64,000 bases of DNA from Pseudomonadota bacterium (GTDB taxonomy: Bacteria > Pseudomonadota > Alphaproteobacteria > Rhodospirillales > Magnetospirillaceae): positions 1-64,000 of the forward strand of contig JAJZVW010000014.1 in assembly GCA_021847015.1 (NCBI GenBank), read 5' to 3'. The notes under the pieces are model-generated. The model saw only the letters and a list, made by a program, of their open reading frames with translations, had not been told where the DNA came from and did not search any database. This document shows, in pieces, positions 28,091 to 37,260 of the stretch. Each line of letters starts with the position of its first letter. The stretch's first letter is position 1. The position numbers were made by a program, and so were the translations under genes.

Positions 28091-30268
28091 ATGAAAGATC
28101 AGCAGACCATCGACCTCGCCATCTCGGGGATGACCTGCGCCGCCTGCGCGACGCGGCTGGAAAAAGTGCTGGGCCGGGTCGAAGGCGTGAGTTCGGCCAA
28201 CGTGGCGCTCGCCTCGGAACGGGCCCGCGTCGTTGCCGCCCTGGGGGCAGCGGTGGCCGATCTGGTGGCGGCGGTGGAGAAGGCCGGGTTCAGCGCCACC
28301 GTGCTGACCGGCGAGGACGAGTCCCTGGCCCGCGAGGAGGCGGAGCGCGCCCGCGACGTCCGCCACCAGGTGCGGATGCTGGCGCTGGCGGCGGCGCTGA
28401 CCCTGCCGCTGGTGGCGGAGATGGTGGCGCACATGGCCGGCCTGCCGTTCCGCCTGCCACCGTGGCTGGCGCTGGCGCTGGCCACTCCCGTCCAGTTCTG
28501 GATCGGCGCCCGCTTCTACGAGGGGGCGTGGAAGTCCCTGCGGGGCGGCATGGGCAACATGGACGTGCTGGTGGTCCTGGGGACCTCGGCGGCCTACTTC
28601 CTGTCGGCCTGGAACGTGGTGACCGGCGCGGCCGGTCACGGCAACCTCTATTTCGAGGGCGCGGCGGTCGTCATCACCCTGGTCCTGCTGGGGAAAGTGC
28701 TGGAGGCGCGGGCCAGGCGCTCGGCGACCGGGGCGATCCGGGCCTTGATGACGCTCCGCCCCGACGTGGCGCGGGTGGAACGGGACGGACGGGTGGTCGA
28801 AATCCCGGCGGCGGCGGTGGCGCCGGGCGACGTGGTGGTGGTGCGCCCGGGCGAGCGTGTGGCCGTGGACGGGGTGGTGGTCGAGGGCGAAAGCCAGGCC
28901 GACGAATCCCTGATCACCGGCGAAAGCCTGCCCGTCGCCAAGGCCCCCGGCGCCCCGGCGGTGGCCGGCAGCGTCAACGGCGACGGCCTGTTGCGGGTGC
29001 GCGCCACCCGCGTGGGCGCCGAATCCACCATCAACCGCATCATCCGCATGGTCCAGGGCGCCCAGGCCTCGAAGGCCCCCGTCCAGCATCTGGTGGACCG
29101 CATTTCGGCGATCTTCGTGCCGGCGGTGGTGGCCATCGCCGCAACGGCCTTCGCAATCTGGGCGGCCGCCCTGGGCGATCCCCACACCGCCTTCATCGCC
29201 GCCGTGTCGGTTCTGGTCATCGCCTGCCCCTGCGCGCTGGGCCTGGCGACGCCCGCCGGGATCATGGTGGGCACCGGCGTGGCGGCGCGGCACGGCATCC
29301 TGATCAAGGACGCGGTGGCGCTGGAACGCGCCCATCTGGTCAACGTCGTCGTCTTCGACAAGACCGGCACGCTGACCGAGGGGCGGCCGGCAGTGGTGGC
29401 GGTGGTGGCGGCCGATGGCAACCAGGCTGGCCTGCTGCGCCTTGCCGCCTCGGCCCAGGCGGGCAGCGAGCATCCGCTGGCCAAGGCGGTGCTGGCCGAG
29501 GCCAAGGGGGTGGACCTCGCTCCCGTCGCCAGTTTCCGCAGCTTGGCCGGACGCGGGCTGGCCGCCGAGGTCGATGGCCGGGCGCTGGTGATCGGCAGCC
29601 CCCGGCTGATGGCCGAACGCGGCGTCGATCTGTCCGCCCTGGCCCATGCCGCCGAGACGCACGAAGCCGACGGGCGGACGGTGATGTGGGTGGCCGAAGG
29701 CGCCCGCGCGCTGGGCCTGATCGCCGTGGCCGATCCCGTCAAGCCGTCGGCCGCCGCCGCGGTGGCCCGGCTCAAATCCATGGGCATCGAGAGCGTCATG
29801 CTCACCGGAGATCATCGCCGCGCCGCCGAGGTCGTGGCCGCCGCGATCGGCATCGCGCGGGTGATCGCCGAGGTCCTGCCCGAGGACAAGGCAGCCTCGG
29901 TCGCCGCCCTGAAAGGCGAGGGCCGCGTCGTCGCCATGGTGGGCGACGGGGTCAACGACGCGCCCGCTTTGGCCGCCGCCGATATCGGCGTGGCCATGGG
30001 CACCGGCAGCGACGTGGCCATGGAGGCGGCCGGCATCACCCTGGTCAAGGGCGATCCCGCCCTGCTTCCGGCCGCGCTGGGGATATCGCGCGCCACCACG
30101 GCGAAGATCCGCCAGAATCTGTTCTGGGCCTTCGCCTACAACGTGGTCGCCCTGCCGGCCGCCGCGCTGGGCCTGCTGACCCCGGTGATCGCCGGCGCGG
30201 CCATGGCCATGTCGTCGGTGTCGGTGGTCTCCAACGCCTTGCTCCTGCGCCGATGGCGGGCGCGGTAG
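28091..30268 (+). CDS. copA: heavy-metal (copper) P1B-type ATPase
   Basis: A 725-residue inner-membrane exporter, probably for Cu(I). Start at ATG 28091 (MKDQQTIDLAISGMTCAACA). One N-terminal HMA domain (GMTCAAC, residues 13-19), eight predicted membrane helices, TGES phosphatase motif in SLITGESLPVAK, the metal-site CPC in VIACPCALGLATP, phosphorylated Asp in VVFDKTGTLTEG, HP motif GSEHPLAKA, and GDGVNDAPALAAADIGVAMG. The CPC plus late N and MSS residues (FAYNVVALP, AMAMSSVSVVSNALLLRRWR) mark the Cu(I) subgroup. No clear Shine-Dalgarno precedes the ATG. A separate HMA chaperone gene is at 32811. Confidence 0.94.
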   Translation: MKDQQTIDLAISGMTCAACATRLEKVLGRVEGVSSANVALASERARVVAALGAAVADLVAAVEKAGFSATVLTGEDESLAREEAERARDVRHQVRMLALAAALTLPLVAEMVAHMAGLPFRLPPWLALALATPVQFWIGARFYEGAWKSLRGGMGNMDVLVVLGTSAAYFLSAWNVVTGAAGHGNLYFEGAAVVITLVLLGKVLEARARRSATGAIRALMTLRPDVARVERDGRVVEIPAAAVAPGDVVVVRPGERVAVDGVVVEGESQADESLITGESLPVAKAPGAPAVAGSVNGDGLLRVRATRVGAESTINRIIRMVQGAQASKAPVQHLVDRISAIFVPAVVAIAATAFAIWAAALGDPHTAFIAAVSVLVIACPCALGLATPAGIMVGTGVAARHGILIKDAVALERAHLVNVVVFDKTGTLTEGRPAVVAVVAADGNQAGLLRLAASAQAGSEHPLAKAVLAEAKGVDLAPVASFRSLAGRGLAAEVDGRALVIGSPRLMAERGVDLSALAHAAETHEADGRTVMWVAEGARALGLIAVADPVKPSAAAAVARLKSMGIESVMLTGDHRRAAEVVAAAIGIARVIAEVLPEDKAASVAALKGEGRVVAMVGDGVNDAPALAAADIGVAMGTGSDVAMEAAGITLVKGDPALLPAALGISRATTAKIRQNLFWAFAYNVVALPAAALGLLTPVIAGAAMAMSSVSVVSNALLLRRWRAR

Positions 30269-30393
30269 CGCCCGCCTCCCGCCAATGGCGGACAGCTCCG
30301 ATGGCGGAGGGCGGACCCTCTCTGGCCCTTTGTTCGGCGGACGGCCGACGGCTATAACCGGAATCGCGCGTAACGGATGGCAGGAGGGGGCGG

Positions 30394-31449
30394 GTGTCGC
30401 GGCGTGAAATCCGGCGGATGCTGATGGGTCCGCCCAGGAAGAGGCTCTTGGACCGGCCCTGGGCGATCCCCGCGCTGATGGTGCTGGTCCTGGTGGGGGG
30501 AGTGGCCGCCGGCATCGGCATCGGCCTGGTCGCCCGGCCCAGGCCGCAATCCCCGCCGCCCCCGGCCGCCCGCGAGGATTCCCGGCTTCCCGTCTATGAG
30601 GAGCCGCTGGCCACGCCGGACGTGCAGGCGCCCCCGCCGCGGCCGTCGGGCTCCATAACCGGAGAGGGCGCCCGCGAGGAGGCGTTGGCCTCCATTCCCC
30701 CCGCCGCCGCGCCGGCCAAGGGGATTCCGGCCTGGGTGCGCTATGCGGTGCCGGCGCCGCCGGCCCTCGGCCGGCCGATGATCGCGGTGGTGATCGACGA
30801 TCTCGGTCTCGACAAGCGCCGTACCGAGCGCGTGACCACGCTGCGGGCGCCGCTGACCCTGTCCTTCATGACCTATGCCGAGGACCTGGACCGGCAGACC
30901 GCCCTGGCGCGCAGCCGCGGGCACGAACTCATGGTCCACATGCCCATGCAGCCCATGAACTCCAGCTACGACGCCGGCCCCGACGTCCTGCTGACCGGCC
31001 TGCCGGCCGCCGAACTGCGCCGGCGCATCGACTGGGGGCTGTCGCGCTTCAAGGGCTTCGTCGGCATCAACAACCACATGGGCAGCCGCTTCACCGCCGA
31101 TCCGGTCGGCATGGCCGTGGTGATGGAGGAAATGCGCCGCCGCGGGCTGCTGTTCCTGGACTCGGTGACCACCGGCAAGTCGGTGGCCGGGGAGATGGCG
31201 CGGCGCTACGGCGTGCCGTTCGCCGCCCGCGAGGTGTTCCTCGACAACGACCAGAGCGTCGCCGCCGTGCGCGGGCAGCTCGACAAGGTCGAGGCGCTGG
31301 CGCGGCGCACCGGGGCCGCCATCGCCATCGGCCACCCCCACGACGCCACCATCGAAGCCCTGGGCTCGTGGCTGCCCGCCCTGGAGCGGCGGGGCTTCGT
31401 GCTGGTGCCGGTCACCGCTTTGGTGAAAGAGCCCGGCCCCGGAGGGTGA
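30394..31449 (+). CDS. divergent polysaccharide deacetylase family protein (YibQ/DUF610)
   Basis: A 351-residue envelope protein. GTG 30394 has AGGAGGGGG upstream. A cytoplasmic N-terminus with RKRLLDRPW is followed by one membrane anchor (about 24-47), a Pro-rich periplasmic linker (50-125), and a divergent NodB-like domain (about 127-345): MIAVVIDDLGLD, LMVHMPMQPMNS, GINNHMGSRFT, LLFLDSVTT, AIAIGHPHDATIEALGSWLP. The Asp/His pattern of the family (IDD, H, NHMGS, GH.H) is kept. In other bacteria it often neighbours envC/ctpA; here it stands in the cassette between trpE and trpG. Substrate unknown. Confidence 0.9.
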   Translation: MSRREIRRMLMGPPRKRLLDRPWAIPALMVLVLVGGVAAGIGIGLVARPRPQSPPPPAAREDSRLPVYEEPLATPDVQAPPPRPSGSITGEGAREEALASIPPAAAPAKGIPAWVRYAVPAPPALGRPMIAVVIDDLGLDKRRTERVTTLRAPLTLSFMTYAEDLDRQTALARSRGHELMVHMPMQPMNSSYDAGPDVLLTGLPAAELRRRIDWGLSRFKGFVGINNHMGSRFTADPVGMAVVMEEMRRRGLLFLDSVTTGKSVAGEMARRYGVPFAAREVFLDNDQSVAAVRGQLDKVEALARRTGAAIAIGHPHDATIEALGSWLPALERRGFVLVPVTALVKEPGPGG

Positions 31450-31551
31450 CCTCCCGCCGGGGTATGCCGTTGGCGCGTGGATGACGGCGCCAGGGCAGGC
31501 TTCCCATCTCGCCGGGGACAACCCCAGGATTGGCGAGAGGGAGGTTCTCCG

Positions 31552-32736
31552 ATGAAGGCCGTCGTGTTCCACGGGATTGGCGACATCCGCCTCGACGACG
31601 TCCCCGAGCCGAAGATTCAGCAGCCCGGCGATGCCATCATCCGCATCACCGCCAGCGCCATCTGCGGCACTGACCTCCATATGGTGCGCGGCACCCTGTC
31701 CGGCATGAAGGCGGGCACCATCCTTGGGCACGAGGGCGTCGGCGTGGTCGAGGAGGTGGGCGCTGGGGTGCGCAATTTCCGCAAGGGGGACCGGGTGGTG
31801 ATCCCGTCCACCATCGCCTGCGGCTGGTGCAGCTATTGCCGTGCCGGCTACACCGCGCAATGCGACCACGCCAATCCCAATGGGCCGCTGGCGGGGACGG
31901 CCTTCTACGGCGGCCCGGAATGGAGCGGGTCGTTCGACGGCCTTCAGGCCGAATTCGCCCGCGTTCCCTTCGCCGCCCACAACCTCATCAAGATCCCGCA
32001 CGAGGTGACCGACGAGCAGGCGATCCTGTGCTCGGACATCTTCCCCACCGGCTATTTCGGCGCCGAGCTGGCCGAGGTCGGCGCGGGCGACACCGTGGCC
32101 GTGTTCGGCTGCGGCCCGGTCGGCCAGTTCGCTATCCTCTCCGCGTTCATGAAGGGCGCGCACCGGGTGTTCGCGGTGGACTGCCTGCCCGACCGGCTGG
32201 AGGTGGCGCGCAGCCAGGGCGCGGAATGCATCGATTTCGCATCCGAGGACCCGGTGGAGGTCATCCGCGGCCTGACCGGCGGGATCGGCGTCGACCGCGC
32301 CATCGATGCGGTCGGGGTCGATGCCGTCGCGCCCAGGGGCCAGGGCCATCCCGAGGAGGTGAAGGTGGTGGCGCCCCAGACCAATCCGCACGGGGCCAAC
32401 TGGCATCCGGGCGACGCGCCGTCCCAGGCCTTGAGCTGGGCGGTGGAGGCGGTGGCCAAGGCCGGCACGCTGGCCATCATCGGCATCTATCCGCGCACGG
32501 CCAAGGTCTTCCCGGTGGGCGTGGCGATGAACAAGAACCTCTCGGTCAACGCCGGCTACTGCAACCACCGCACCTACATCCCCGCCCTGATCGACTCCAT
32601 CCGGAGCGGCGCGGTGGAACCGACCGGGCTGCTGTCGCAAGTCCAGCCCCTGTCCTCGGTGATCGAAGCCTACGAAGCCTTCGACCGCCGCCAGCCGGGC
32701 TGGCTGAAAGTCGAGATTCTGCCCAAGGCCGCTTGA
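31552..32736 (+). CDS. zinc-dependent alcohol dehydrogenase (formaldehyde dehydrogenase-like)
   Basis: A 394-residue medium-chain dehydrogenase. ATG 31552 follows GAGGGAGG. Catalytic zinc ligands are suggested by SAICGTDLHMVRG (Cys38) and LGHEGVGVVEEVG (His/Glu). The structural zinc loop is CGWCSYCRAGYTAQC. The NAD-binding Rossmann motif is VAVFGCGPVGQFA, followed by AVDCLPDRLEVARSQGAE. The central insertion (VDAVAPRGQGHPEE.. QTNPHGANWHPGDAPSQ) is characteristic of glutathione-independent formaldehyde dehydrogenase-like enzymes. Substrate not determinable. The downstream HMA-domain gene follows 74 bases later. Confidence 0.92.
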   Translation: MKAVVFHGIGDIRLDDVPEPKIQQPGDAIIRITASAICGTDLHMVRGTLSGMKAGTILGHEGVGVVEEVGAGVRNFRKGDRVVIPSTIACGWCSYCRAGYTAQCDHANPNGPLAGTAFYGGPEWSGSFDGLQAEFARVPFAAHNLIKIPHEVTDEQAILCSDIFPTGYFGAELAEVGAGDTVAVFGCGPVGQFAILSAFMKGAHRVFAVDCLPDRLEVARSQGAECIDFASEDPVEVIRGLTGGIGVDRAIDAVGVDAVAPRGQGHPEEVKVVAPQTNPHGANWHPGDAPSQALSWAVEAVAKAGTLAIIGIYPRTAKVFPVGVAMNKNLSVNAGYCNHRTYIPALIDSIRSGAVEPTGLLSQVQPLSSVIEAYEAFDRRQPGWLKVEILPKAA

Positions 32737-32810
32737 CTTCGCTCCATCGGCGGGGACACTCACACCAAGCCCCGCCCCCGACCACCGGGGCGCAACGATG
32801 GAGAACGGAA

Positions 32811-33011
32811 ATGGCCAGCAAGTACCACGTCACCGGCATGACCTGCGCCGGATGCGCCCGCTCGGTGGAGACGGCGATCAAGATGGAGGCCCCCGGCGCC
32901 ACGGTGGCGGTCGATCTGGGCACCGCCACGGTGACGGTCGACGGCGCCAGCGAGGCTCAGGTGAAGAAGGCGGTGGGCGAGGCGGGATTCACCTTCCTCG
33001 GGGCGGCGTGA
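32811..33011 (+). CDS. CopZ-like heavy-metal-associated domain protein
   Basis: A 66-residue single HMA domain: SKYHVTGMTCAGCARSVETA with the C-x-x-C copper site (residues 11-14), then a beta-alpha-beta fold ending in VKKAVGEAGFTFLGAA. ATG 32811 follows GGAGAACGGAA. It would shuttle Cu(I) to the ATPase at 28091, although two unrelated genes lie between them. Ends 11 bases before an intergenic repeat. Confidence 0.88.
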   Translation: MASKYHVTGMTCAGCARSVETAIKMEAPGATVAVDLGTATVTVDGASEAQVKKAVGEAGFTFLGAA

Positions 33012-33021
33012 GCAATCCATT

Positions 33022-33140
33022 CTGCCGCCCCGAGCGCAGCCGGGGGGGCCTTTCGGGCAGAGCGTGGGTGAAAGGTTCCTCGGTCGCTCGCGCTCGCTCG
33101 GAACGACAAAAGCGGTTTGTCGCCCCGAGCGCGGGCGCGA
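33022..33140. repeat. palindromic intergenic repeat, CGCCCCGAGCGCAGCC form
   Basis: CGCCCCGAGCGCAGCCGG.GGGGCCTTTCGGGCA..GTGAAAGGTTCCTCGGTCGC and, at its end, a second GTCGCCCCGAGCGC. The same words recur at 51008-51110, 52821-52920 and 59338-59423. It sits between the convergent copZ-like and trpE genes and may end both transcripts. Confidence 0.7.
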
Positions 33141-33144
33141 AGCC

Positions 33145-34665
33145 TTACGTCCCCGTGCGGGTGAAGTTGATGGCGTCCTCGGCCACGCGGATCAGCACGC
33201 GGGCCTTGTTCATGCATTCCTCGTGTTCCTTTTCGGGAACCGAGTCGGCGACGATGCCGGCGCCGGCCTGGACGTACATGGTGCCGTCCTTGACCAGCGC
33301 CGTGCGGAGCGCGATGCAGGTGTCCATGTTGCCGTTGCCGGCGATGTAGCCGATGCAGCCGGCATAGAAGCTGCGGCGCACCGTCTCCAGCTCGTCGATG
33401 ATCTCCATGGCGCGGATCTTGGGCGCGCCGGACACCGTGCCGGCGGGAAAGCCGGCCATGAGCGCGTCCATGGCGTCGCAATCGGCCCTGAGGCGGCCCT
33501 CGACGTTGGAGACGATGTGCATGACGTGCGAGTAGTACTCGACGGTCATCTTCTGCGTCACCGCCACCGATCCCACCTCGGCCACCCGGCCGACGTCGTT
33601 GCGGCCCAGATCGAGCAGCATCAGGTGTTCGGCCAGCTCCTTGGGGTCGGCCAGCAGGTCGGCCGCCAGCGTCTTGTCCTCGGCCGCGTCCACGCCGCGC
33701 CTGCGGGTGCCGGCGATGGGGCGGATGGTGACCTTGCCGTCGCGCAGCCGCACCAGGATTTCGGGGCTCGACCCCACCAGCTGGAAGCCCCCGAAATCGA
33801 GGTAGAACAGGAAGGGGCTGGGATTGGCGCGGCGCAGCGCGCGGTAAAGGGAGAAGGGCGGCAGCTTGAACGGCACCGACAGGCGCTGCGACAGCACCAC
33901 CTGGAAGATGTCGCCGGCCGCGATATAGTCCTTCGCCCTGTCCACCATCGCCCCGTATTGCGCGGGGGTGATGCTGTGGACGGGCGTCGGCTCGTGCCCC
34001 GCGCGGTCGATCCACTCGCCGGCGCGCGGCAGGGGGCGGTCCAGGGCCTCGACCACGTGATCCAGCCGCTCGCAGGCGAGGTCGTAGGCGGCCCGGGCAT
34101 CCACGCCGTCGCGCGGCCACACCGGGGCGACGGCCGTCAGCGTGCCGTTGACGTTGTCGAACATGGCCATGATCGTGGGGCGGACGAAGATGCCGTCGGG
34201 AACGCCGATCTCGTCGGGATTGGCGTCGGGCAGGCGCTCCGCCAGCCGCACCATGTCGTAGGCCATGTAGCCCACCAGCCCCGCCGACATGGGCGGCAGG
34301 AAGGCGGGGATGTCGATGCGGGATTCGGCCACCAGGGCGCGCAGGCTGTCGAGCGCGCCCGACCGTTCGGCCACCGGGCAGGGCTCGAAGGCGTCGGGCG
34401 CGGTGCGCGCCAGGCGGTTGATCCAGGCGCGGTTGCCGGCGCAGCGCCAGATCAGGTCGGGCTTCAGGCCGATCACCGAATAGCGGCCGCGGACGGCGCC
34501 GCCTTCCACCGATTCCAGCAGGAAGGCGTAAGGCTGCCCGCCGCCCAGCTTGAAGAAGGTGGTGACCGGCGTCTCCAGATCGGCGACCAGGGTACGCCAG
34601 ACCACCTGCGGCCTCCCCGCATCGTAGCTGGCGCGGAAGGCGGGAAAGTCGGGCTGGACGGTCAT
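33145..34665 (-). CDS. trpE: anthranilate synthase component I TrpE
   Basis: A 506-residue chorismate-utilising enzyme. ATG 34665 is preceded by AAGAG; the GTG 34671 that overlaps the ppiD stop is an alternative. The N-terminal tryptophan-binding site is visible (YAFLLESVEGGAVRGRYSVIG: LLES motif), so feedback inhibition is likely. The catalytic domain shows GDIFQVVLSQRLSVPF, LVGSSPEILVRL, RPIAGTRRRG, HLMLLDLGRNDVGRV, MHIVSNVEG, FPAGTVSGAPKIRAMEIIDE and GAGIVADSVPEKEHEE. Not fused to TrpG. Cotranscribed with ppiD; the matching trpG is 7.1 kb downstream. Confidence 0.97.
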   Translation of the reverse strand: MTVQPDFPAFRASYDAGRPQVVWRTLVADLETPVTTFFKLGGGQPYAFLLESVEGGAVRGRYSVIGLKPDLIWRCAGNRAWINRLARTAPDAFEPCPVAERSGALDSLRALVAESRIDIPAFLPPMSAGLVGYMAYDMVRLAERLPDANPDEIGVPDGIFVRPTIMAMFDNVNGTLTAVAPVWPRDGVDARAAYDLACERLDHVVEALDRPLPRAGEWIDRAGHEPTPVHSITPAQYGAMVDRAKDYIAAGDIFQVVLSQRLSVPFKLPPFSLYRALRRANPSPFLFYLDFGGFQLVGSSPEILVRLRDGKVTIRPIAGTRRRGVDAAEDKTLAADLLADPKELAEHLMLLDLGRNDVGRVAEVGSVAVTQKMTVEYYSHVMHIVSNVEGRLRADCDAMDALMAGFPAGTVSGAPKIRAMEIIDELETVRRSFYAGCIGYIAGNGNMDTCIALRTALVKDGTMYVQAGAGIVADSVPEKEHEECMNKARVLIRVAEDAINFTRTGT

Positions 34666-34667
34666 GG

Positions 34668-36542
34668 TCACTCTTCGTGGGTGAGCTGGCTGCGATCCAC
34701 CTTGACGCCGAACTTGGCGGAAAGGGCGGACAGATACTCGTCGATCAGGTCGCCGCCGATCTGCTTGGACACGCTCTCCCGCGCGGTCTTGACGGCGTCG
34801 GCGCCGGTGGCGGGATCGAAGGGGACGATGCGCGCCAGGCGGGCGACCATCCAACCGTCCTGCGCGGCGGCCACCGCGGTCTGGCCCACGGCCTTGTCGA
34901 ACATTTCCCCGACGATTGCGGGCGGCACGCCGGCCTTGGCCACGGCGTCGCGGGTGAAGGGGTCGGTCGTCCTGGCTTCGCCGCCGACGTCCTTGGCCAC
35001 CTCGGCGGCCGTCTTGCCCGAGGCCAGTTCCGCAGCCGCCGCGTCGGCCTTCGCGCGCGCCAACTCGTGGCGCTTTTCCGCCTGCCAGTTCCCCACCACT
35101 TCGGCGCGGATGCTGTCCAGGGGCTTGGGCGCCGGCGGGGTGACCTTGTCCACCCGCAGCATGAAATAGCCGTCCGCGCCGTTCTCGGTAAGCTGGCTTT
35201 CGTTGCCGGGATCGGACTGGAACGCCACTTCCAGGAAGGCCGGGACCTTGGGAAGGCCGGCCATCGGCTTGCCGTCCGGGCCGCGGCCCTTGGCATCGAC
35301 GGCGGCGAATTTGGCGATCTGGAGATTGAAGCGCTGCGCCGCCTCCTCCAGCGACGCCCCGCCGCCCAGCGCGTCGTCCACCTTGTTGGACAGGTCGGTG
35401 AGCAGGTCGCCCGCCTTTTCACTGCGGATGTCCTGCACCAACTGGTCGCGCACCTCGGCGAGGGCGCGCGTGTGGCCGGGGGTGATTCCGGTCACCTTGA
35501 CGATGTGCCAGCCGAGCGACGTCTTGACCGGCCCCGCGACGGTGCCGGGCTTCTGGGCGAACACGGAATCGCCCAAGCCCTCGGGCAGGTCGGCCTTCTC
35601 GACGTTGCCGAGATCGACGACGTGGCCGCCCACGGCGGCGGCGATGGCGGGAAGGTCCTTGCCCTGCTTGACCAGGGCGGCCGCCTTGTCGGCCGAGGCG
35701 GCGTCGGGCGCCACCACCTGGCTGACCTGCCGGCGCTCGGGAATGATGAACTCGGCGCTGCGCTGGTCGTACTCGTCCCGGATCATGGCGTCGGTGACCT
35801 GGATCTGCCCATCGACGTCGGCGGGACGCAGCAGCAGCACGGTGACCGCGCGGTATTCGGGCGCCATGAAGTGGCGGGTGTTGGCCTTGTAATAGGCGTC
35901 AAGGGTGGCCGCGTCCGGCGGGGCGGGCAGGGCGATGGAAGCGTCCTTGACCAGCACGGTGTCGGCGATGCGGCGTTCCTGCCGGTGCGCCACCAAAGGA
36001 TCGACCAGGACGGCCGGGGCGGCGACGCCGCCGGCCAGGGCGTTGGACAACTGGCCGCGGATCATGTCGGCCCGCTGCAAATGCACGAACGCCTTCTCGG
36101 TCAGGCCGGCGCGGGCCAGCGCCATTTCCAGCCGCTGGCGATCGAACTCGCCCTTCGCGTTGCGCAGGTCGGGGGCGGCCGCGATCTTGCGGAGAATGAT
36201 CTGGTCGGACGCCGTCAGGCCGAGGTCGGCGCCGGCCTGGTCCACCAGGGTGCGGTTGACGATGGTCCGGATCGTCTGGTCCATGATGCCCAGCTTGCGC
36301 GCATCCTCGGTGGTCAGCTTGCCGCCGAACAGCGGTTGGAGCCGTTCCACATCGCGCTTGAACTCGGCGTTGACGTCGGACGCCGCCAGGGAGACGCCGC
36401 CCACCTGGATGGCGGGGGCGGTGCCGAAGATGCCGCGCCGGACCACGTCGCCGATGCCCCAGGACAGGAACCCGAGGGCGAGAATCGCGAAGAACAGTTT
36501 GGCGATCCAGGTCTTGGCGAATGTGCGGAAGGATTCGAGCAT
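34668..36542 (-). CDS. ppiD: periplasmic folding chaperone PpiD (SurA-N and parvulin domains)
   Basis: A 624-residue inner-membrane-anchored chaperone. ATG 36542 (MLESFRTFAKTWIAKLFFAI) opens with a positively charged stretch and one membrane helix (12-32), then a SurA_N/PpiD_N domain (FGGKLTTEDARKLGIMDQTI..), a parvulin-like domain (about 265-365: RQVSQVVAPDAASADKAAALVKQGK.. LGNVEKADLPEGL.. TSLGWHIVKVTGI) and a long C-terminal SurA-like helical part. It aids folding of exported outer-membrane proteins at the translocon. It overlaps trpE; the ppiD-trp link is seen in other alphaproteobacteria. Confidence 0.93.
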   Translation of the reverse strand: MLESFRTFAKTWIAKLFFAILALGFLSWGIGDVVRRGIFGTAPAIQVGGVSLAASDVNAEFKRDVERLQPLFGGKLTTEDARKLGIMDQTIRTIVNRTLVDQAGADLGLTASDQIILRKIAAAPDLRNAKGEFDRQRLEMALARAGLTEKAFVHLQRADMIRGQLSNALAGGVAAPAVLVDPLVAHRQERRIADTVLVKDASIALPAPPDAATLDAYYKANTRHFMAPEYRAVTVLLLRPADVDGQIQVTDAMIRDEYDQRSAEFIIPERRQVSQVVAPDAASADKAAALVKQGKDLPAIAAAVGGHVVDLGNVEKADLPEGLGDSVFAQKPGTVAGPVKTSLGWHIVKVTGITPGHTRALAEVRDQLVQDIRSEKAGDLLTDLSNKVDDALGGGASLEEAAQRFNLQIAKFAAVDAKGRGPDGKPMAGLPKVPAFLEVAFQSDPGNESQLTENGADGYFMLRVDKVTPPAPKPLDSIRAEVVGNWQAEKRHELARAKADAAAAELASGKTAAEVAKDVGGEARTTDPFTRDAVAKAGVPPAIVGEMFDKAVGQTAVAAAQDGWMVARLARIVPFDPATGADAVKTARESVSKQIGGDLIDEYLSALSAKFGVKVDRSQLTHEE

Positions 36543-36743
36543 CGTCGATGGAGCCGTCGCCGGGGGATAAGGACCTTGGCCGCGCGTCTCAAGAGACCGC
36601 GGCGGCCGGAGGTGTCGCGCATAATAAGGATGCCGGTCCGGGCCCGCAACCAATGAATCCGGGGGGCGGCGGGGCGCCCTTGCCATAATTATACGTATGG
36701 GAGTGTGGAAATCTCCTTGCGCGCGCCCCCCCAATCCGGGTTA

Positions 36744-36773
36744 TATAATAGTGATTTGAAGGTATTAACCTTC
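36744..36773 (+). promoter_or_regulatory. -10 element and downstream palindrome before the sulfur cassette
   Basis: A perfect TATAAT at 36744-36749 lies in an AT-rich island. GAAGGT-ATTA-ACCTTC at 36758-36773 is a perfect dyad placed about where transcription would start, a good position for a repressor. No matching -35 at 17 bases (TTGCGC at 36717 would need a 21-base spacer), so an activator may be required. The region 36543-36743 shows nothing else. Confidence 0.5.
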
Positions 36774-36819
36774 TCTAATGTTCCCCAACGAAAAGACCAC
36801 AACGCGAGGAAACGCGCTC

Positions 36820-37221
36820 ATGGCTTCCAAGCCCCTCTTCATCATGCTGTGCTCGGACGAGCACGAAAAGATACAGCTCGCGGCGATGGTCGCCTCGGTG
36901 GCGGCGGTTTCCGACCGGCCCGTGCAGGTCTTCGTGACCATGAACGCCATCCTGGCGTTCCGGCGCGGGGCGACCCCGGCCGAACGCTATCACGGCGGGC
37001 ATTTCCACGAGAAGTTCATGACCGCGAAGGTCCCCGACGCCATCGAACTGTTCGAGCACGGCAAGATGCTGGGCGACATGAAGATGTGGGCCTGTTCCAT
37101 GGTTCTCGATCTGCATCATTGGGAGGCGGACAAGGACCTGACCGAAGGGCTGTTCGACGGCGCCGCGGGGTTGACGGTCTTCCTCGCCGACGCCGAAGAG
37201 GGCGAACTCATCACCATCTGA
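36820..37221 (+). CDS. DsrE-family sulfur-carrier-like protein
   Basis: A 133-residue cytosolic protein of the DsrE/DsrF-like (DsrE2, sometimes labelled peroxiredoxin-like) group. ATG 36820 with GAGGA 9 bases upstream. The fold is visible as FIMLCSDEHEKIQLAAMVAS, VQVFVTMNAILAFRRG, ELFEHGKMLGDMKMWACSMV and AAGLTVFLADAEEGELITI. Two Cys are present (about residue 10 in MLCSDE and 92 in WACSM). Family members trap or relay sulfur together with TusA. It is the first gene of the DsrE-TusA-SQR-DUF1641 cassette, 39 bases before tusA. Confidence 0.88.
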   Translation: MASKPLFIMLCSDEHEKIQLAAMVASVAAVSDRPVQVFVTMNAILAFRRGATPAERYHGGHFHEKFMTAKVPDAIELFEHGKMLGDMKMWACSMVLDLHHWEADKDLTEGLFDGAAGLTVFLADAEEGELITI

Positions 37222-37260
37222 AAACAACAAGACTAACCAGAGTAAGAAGGAAAATACGCT

